Shown piece by piece: positions 32,662-35,717 of a stretch of DNA of 35,717 bases. The notes beneath the pieces were generated by a model. That model worked only from the letters and a program-made list of their open reading frames with translations, made no database searches and was not told the origin of the DNA. The stretch comes from Syntrophomonadaceae bacterium (GTDB lineage Bacteria > Bacillota > Dethiobacteria > DTU022 > UBA8154): positions 1 to 35,717 of the forward strand of contig SLRC01000137.1 in the NCBI GenBank assembly GCA_007131175.1, in the 5' to 3' direction. Each line of letters opens with the position of its first letter. Position 1 is the first letter of the stretch. A program made the translations under genes and the position numbers.

Positions 32662-33744
32662 ATGGGCGAAGGGCAACGAAAGCTCAAGGTGTTAGTTGTG
32701 GATGATTCAGCATTCATACGGAAGTTTATCGGAAATATCATTCGTGAAGATAAAGAACTGGAATTGGTGGGGACGGCTCGGGATGGGTATGATGCATTGG
32801 AGAAATGCAAGTCACTGCGACCCCACGTCCTAACCTTGGATGTGGATATGCCCCGGCTTAATGGATTGGAAACATTACGGAGACTGATGGGGGAGAACCC
32901 ATTGCCGGTGGTAATGGTGAGCAGTCTCACCCGGGAAGGCAGCGCGATCACAATTGAAGCGCTGAGCAGTGGTGCGGTGGATTTTGTAAACAAACTGGCC
33001 CTTTTTAAAGGGGAAAATGCAGACGGATTCAAGGACGAACTCCCTGAAAAAATCAAGACAGCAGCCCGGGCCCGTGTTTGCCGGGATCAGGCAAATGTAC
33101 GCATGCCACCTGCCCCCGGACTTGCATCTCAACCTGTGTTGGCCAAACAATGGGGTATGAAAAATTCCCTGCCTCGTAATATAGTAGCCATTGCTTCTTC
33201 CACCGGAGGCCCCCGTGCCCTTGATCTGGTATTCCGGGATTTGCCGGCAGGGTTGCCGGCTGCTTTTTTTGTTACCCAGCACATGCCTGCAGGCTTTACC
33301 GAATCTCTCTCCCAGCGCCTGGACCGTATTTCCGACCTCAAGGTCAGGGAGGCAAAGGGAGGCGAGAATATTAAAGAGGGAGAGGCTTACGTAGCTCCTG
33401 GGGGATACCATTTGGTGGTGCATAAACACGGCCTTACGCAGCTTAGCAGTGCCCTGCCGGTCCAGCATGTGCGCCCTTCTGCCGACGTAATGATGGGGGC
33501 CTTGGCAGAGTTTTTTGGCAAAGTTGTGATCGGAGTAATTCTTACCGGTATGGGACGGGACGGAGCAGAGGGTATGGCTCGCATTAAGGCAAAAGGTGGG
33601 CGCACCATTGTCCAGGATCCTGCTACGGCTGTAATTCCCAGTATGCCCCAGGCTGTGCTGAAAAACGTTAAAGTGGACATGGTGGTTCCCCTGGAACAAA
33701 TAGGAACGTGTATTATGCGGTTACTGCATGATAAGGAGAGATAA
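32662..33744 (+). CDS. cheB: Chemotaxis methylesterase CheB
   Basis: CheB removes methyl groups from receptors when phosphorylated by CheA. An N-terminal receiver domain (VLVVDDSAFIRKFIGNI, acceptor Asp in LTLDVDMPRLNGLETL) is followed by a linker of about 35 residues and the esterase domain. Catalytic Ser is in AIASSTGGPRAL (about 177), His in VTQHMPAGFTESLSQRL (about 206), and Asp in LTGMGRDGAEGM (about 297). The 360-aa length is normal. The ATG follows AGGGGAGAAG. cheR follows directly. Confidence 0.98.
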   Translation: MGEGQRKLKVLVVDDSAFIRKFIGNIIREDKELELVGTARDGYDALEKCKSLRPHVLTLDVDMPRLNGLETLRRLMGENPLPVVMVSSLTREGSAITIEALSSGAVDFVNKLALFKGENADGFKDELPEKIKTAARARVCRDQANVRMPPAPGLASQPVLAKQWGMKNSLPRNIVAIASSTGGPRALDLVFRDLPAGLPAAFFVTQHMPAGFTESLSQRLDRISDLKVREAKGGENIKEGEAYVAPGGYHLVVHKHGLTQLSSALPVQHVRPSADVMMGALAEFFGKVVIGVILTGMGRDGAEGMARIKAKGGRTIVQDPATAVIPSMPQAVLKNVKVDMVVPLEQIGTCIMRLLHDKER

Positions 33745-33748
33745 AGGC

Positions 33749-34555
33749 TTGGCAGTAAAAAATGAGTGGGATTACGATGAGTTTAAAAACGCTTTTTTCC
33801 AGTATACGGGGCTTGACTTAAACCTCTATAAGGACAAGCAGATGGAAAGGCGTATCCGCCAGCTTATTAAACGTGAAGCAAAGCCTGGTTTTAAAGAATT
33901 CTATGAATACCTGGCAGCCACACCTCCGGCCCTTGACCGCTTTATGAATTATCTTACCATAAATACATCTGAATTTTTTCGCGATGAGAAAGTTTATAAC
34001 CAGCTTGTGGCAGAAATCTTTCCCGCGTTAATAGAAAATTTCCCGGGCAAGCTGGTGGTATGGAGTGCCGGGTGCTCTATTGGGGCGGAACCGTACACAA
34101 TAGCCATAATTATGGATCGTTTAAAGGTACTGTCCCGCGTCGAAATACATGCAACGGATGTGGATGACAAGGCCCTGCTGCTGGCACAAAAAGGGTGTTA
34201 TAATCAGAAACAGCTGGGGAAGACACAGCCCCATGTGGTGGAAGAATATTTTTTGCGAGAACGGGATACATTCAGTGTAAAACCTGAAATAAAAAAAACA
34301 GTGAAGTTTCACCGCCATAACCTTTTTACCGATGATCCATTTCCCGGATGCCATATGATTCTCTGCCGCAACGTTTTCATTTATTTTAAACAGGAGGCAC
34401 AAATTTTTTTGCTAAAGCGTTTTTCTGACTCCCTTAAGCCCGGTGGTTACATGGTCATCGGTTCCTCAGAATACGTCAGTAACCCTGCACAATACTCCTT
34501 GATCAAGCGCTCCAATACCATATTTCAAAAAAACTACCAGCATCATCCTTTTTAA
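33749..34555 (+). CDS. cheR: Chemoreceptor methyltransferase CheR
   Basis: CheR methylates receptor glutamates using S-adenosylmethionine. The N-terminal helical domain contains KQMERRIRQLIKREAKPGF and NYLTINTSEFFRDEKVYN. The SAM-binding motif reads VWSAGCSIGAEPYTIAIIM, and the late motif is HMILCRNVFIYFKQEAQ. The track start (33728) lies inside cheB; TTG 33749 follows the cheB stop, has AAGGAG 10 nt upstream, and gives 268 aa. It is the last gene of the chemotaxis operon. Its stop is 6 nt from the convergent radical SAM gene, leaving no room for a separate terminator. Confidence 0.97.
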   Translation: MAVKNEWDYDEFKNAFFQYTGLDLNLYKDKQMERRIRQLIKREAKPGFKEFYEYLAATPPALDRFMNYLTINTSEFFRDEKVYNQLVAEIFPALIENFPGKLVVWSAGCSIGAEPYTIAIIMDRLKVLSRVEIHATDVDDKALLLAQKGCYNQKQLGKTQPHVVEEYFLRERDTFSVKPEIKKTVKFHRHNLFTDDPFPGCHMILCRNVFIYFKQEAQIFLLKRFSDSLKPGGYMVIGSSEYVSNPAQYSLIKRSNTIFQKNYQHHPF

Positions 34556-34561
34556 TACTTT

Positions 34562-35476
34562 CTATCCAACCAGCCGAAGCCCTGCAGCAGCAGCAATATT
34601 GCGTGCTTTCCTCACTTCCTGACTGGTTACACGGCGGTCCAGGGGAGGATGCTGCCCTGCCCGGTAAGCCGGGTAATACTGGCCCATAATGTTTACGGCG
34701 CAGCGGGGGGAGATCTCAGTAGCCAGGAAGCGGACAACTTCTTCCGTGCCGGCCAACCCGCCTGGTAGCACGAGGTGCCGCACCAAAAGCCCCCGCTTCG
34801 CGATACCCGTTTCATTTACCTGTAAATCGCCTACCTGGTGCTGCATTTCCTGAAGCGACTGACGAGCCCGGGAAGGATAGTCCGACGGTCCGGAACAAAG
34901 CTCTGCGTCAGCAGTTTTCCCGTATTTGAAGTCGGGCATGTAAATGTCCACAACCCCTTCCAGCAGGCGGAGCGTTGCCACCGATTCGTATCCGCCGCAG
35001 TTATAAACAAGGGGAAGCTTCATTCCCTGCTCCCGGGCTGGCAGCAGGGCCTCCAGGATCGGGGCGATATGGGGTGATGGCGTGACCAGGTTAATATTGT
35101 GACACCCCCGCTGCTGCAAAACCAGCATGATGCGTGCCAATTCATCTGGTAAAATTTCCCTTCCTTCGCCGTGATGACTTATTTCCCAGTTCTGACAAAA
35201 GACGCAGTCCAAATTACAGTGACTGAAAAAAATTGTTCCTGAGCCACCGTGCCCCACAAGCGGCGGTTCTTCACCAAAATGGGCATTGAAGCCGGAGACG
35301 ACAGCTTCCGCTGGAGCGCGGCAGTGCCCCTTTTCCCCCTGGGACCGGTTAACAATACATTCCCAGGGACATAATGTGCAGGCAGATAAACGCTCCCGCG
35401 TTTTTTGAGCCCGCGCTGTCAGCTCAGGGAGGGAAAGCTTTAAATAAGAAGCTTCATAATGTGTCAAAGCCCACAC
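34562..35476 (-). CDS. PflX-like radical SAM protein (PflA-activase homologue)
   Basis: This is a radical SAM enzyme of the COG1313/PflX type. The [4Fe-4S] SAM motif CxxxCxxC is C87-NLD-C91-VF-C94. A second cysteine set near the N-terminus (C33, C36, C40, C52 in CTLCPWEC and EKGHC) is typical of PflX and may hold another iron-sulfur cluster. Barrel segments such as NLVTPSPHI, YNCGGYES and VDIYMPDFKYG fit the family. The substrate is unknown; glycyl-radical activation is suggested only by homology. GTG 35476 starts the track ORF; TTG 35467, better spaced from AAAGGG, is an alternative. It converges with cheR and is unlikely to belong to motility. Confidence 0.9.
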   Translation of the reverse strand: MWALTHYEASYLKLSLPELTARAQKTRERLSACTLCPWECIVNRSQGEKGHCRAPAEAVVSGFNAHFGEEPPLVGHGGSGTIFFSHCNLDCVFCQNWEISHHGEGREILPDELARIMLVLQQRGCHNINLVTPSPHIAPILEALLPAREQGMKLPLVYNCGGYESVATLRLLEGVVDIYMPDFKYGKTADAELCSGPSDYPSRARQSLQEMQHQVGDLQVNETGIAKRGLLVRHLVLPGGLAGTEEVVRFLATEISPRCAVNIMGQYYPAYRAGQHPPLDRRVTSQEVRKARNIAAAAGLRLVG

Positions 35477-35482
35477 CCTTTT

Positions 35483-35496
35483 GGAGTCCTGACTCC
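35483..35496. repeat. 14-bp palindrome in the radical SAM gene leader
   Basis: GGAGTC and GACTCC flank a 2-nt centre, forming a perfect palindrome 7 bp before the GTG start on the - strand. In the mRNA the arm includes an AAGGAG-like ribosome-binding stretch, so a small hairpin could affect translation. It could equally be an operator or chance. Confidence 0.5.
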
Positions 35497-35536
35497 TTGA
35501 TTTAGAATGCCGAAATAATTACAAATCATTTTTATG

Positions 35537-35565
35537 ATTTTAACTCATTTTTCCCCATTTGTCTA
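35537..35565 (-). promoter_or_regulatory. Sigma-A-type promoter for the radical SAM gene
   Basis: Read on the - strand, TAGACA (35565-35560) is separated by 17 nt from TAAAAT (35542-35537), each matching the consensus at five of six positions. Transcription would begin near 35530, about 54 nt before the start codon. A hairpin-forming AAATCAT-TTTT-ATGATTT (35523-35540) overlaps the -10 and start-site region. Confidence 0.55.
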
Positions 35566-35717
35566 AGGCCGCTGTTATCGCTGCTTTTATCATCCCCGTT
35601 TAAGATTCTTTTAAATGTTTTAGTACCCCTTTTTCATTTGAGTTTTGTTTGCTCAGTTCTGACTTCTGAGTTACTATTTAACAGCAATATTTTTGTCCCA
35701 CAGGCACAAAATAAAAA
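35566..35717. other. AT-rich intergenic end of window
   Basis: No ORF with recognisable product is present. CTCAG and CTGAG arms form a small inverted repeat near 35653-35671. The base composition is visibly more AT-rich than the operon. It may hold the promoter of a gene beyond the window edge; nothing specific can be supported. Confidence 0.4.

Noticed and set aside
32875-33699. - strand ORF of 274 aa opposite cheB
   Set aside because: Antisense to intact catalytic motifs of CheB and without any protein-like pattern.

Overview
The window is a nearly gap-free flagellar and chemotaxis superlocus, about 34.5 kb on the + strand, followed by one unrelated gene on the - strand. The organism looks like an anaerobic Firmicute of the Clostridia type. 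Gene order follows the fla/che operon of Bacillus and Clostridia. CheC, CheD, a FliY-type protein, a sigma-D-type sigma factor and a SwrB/DUF6115-like gene are all present, ribosome binding sites are strong AGGAGG types, and TTG and GTG starts are frequent. Genus cannot be fixed from sequence alone. No mobile elements, CRISPR arrays, tRNA or rRNA genes were seen.

Region 1 (1-25211) is the structural and export operon: flgC-fliE-fliF-fliG-fliH-fliI-fliJ-fliK-flgD-(TIGR02530 protein)-flgE-motA-motB-fliL-(fliN-like)-fliO-fliP-fliQ-fliR-flhB-flhA-flhF-flhG-(PilZ protein)-sigD-(DUF6115)-flgF-flgG. It encodes rod, MS-ring, switch, export ATPase, export gate, hook, stator, placement GTPase/ATPase, a c-di-GMP effector and the late flagellar sigma factor. 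It enters the window already under way, with flgB presumably just upstream, and ends at a clear intrinsic terminator after flgG. Inside it I see a good sigma-A promoter before flhA and a textbook sigma-28 promoter (TAAA-N15-GCCGATAA) before flgF-flgG, directly downstream of the sigma-28 gene.

Region 2 (25212-34555) is the switch and chemotaxis operon: fliM-fliN-fliY-cheW-cheA-cheY-cheC-cheD-cheB-cheR. A long dyad-symmetric sequence sits in its presumed promoter region. The genes give a complete pathway: the CheA/CheW kinase complex, the CheY response regulator, CheC and FliY phosphatases, the CheD deamidase and the CheB/CheR adaptation enzymes.

Region 3 (34562-35717) is a convergent PflX-like radical SAM gene with its own recognisable sigma-A promoter on the - strand.

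The most unusual content is in the switch complex. There are three SpoA/FliN-domain proteins besides FliM. The FliY is 574 aa with two tandem CheC-like modules and lacks the usual N-terminal CheY-docking peptide, while that peptide is found on both stand-alone FliN proteins. One of these FliN proteins sits where fliM-fliY normally lie, as if it were a remnant. Other oddities are an NPTE cleavage motif in FlhB, a 646-aa hook protein, and structured non-coding segments between fliE and fliF, before flgE and before fliM. I found no convincing novel defence or metabolic system; this is mainly a well-conserved motility locus with lineage-specific rearrangements.
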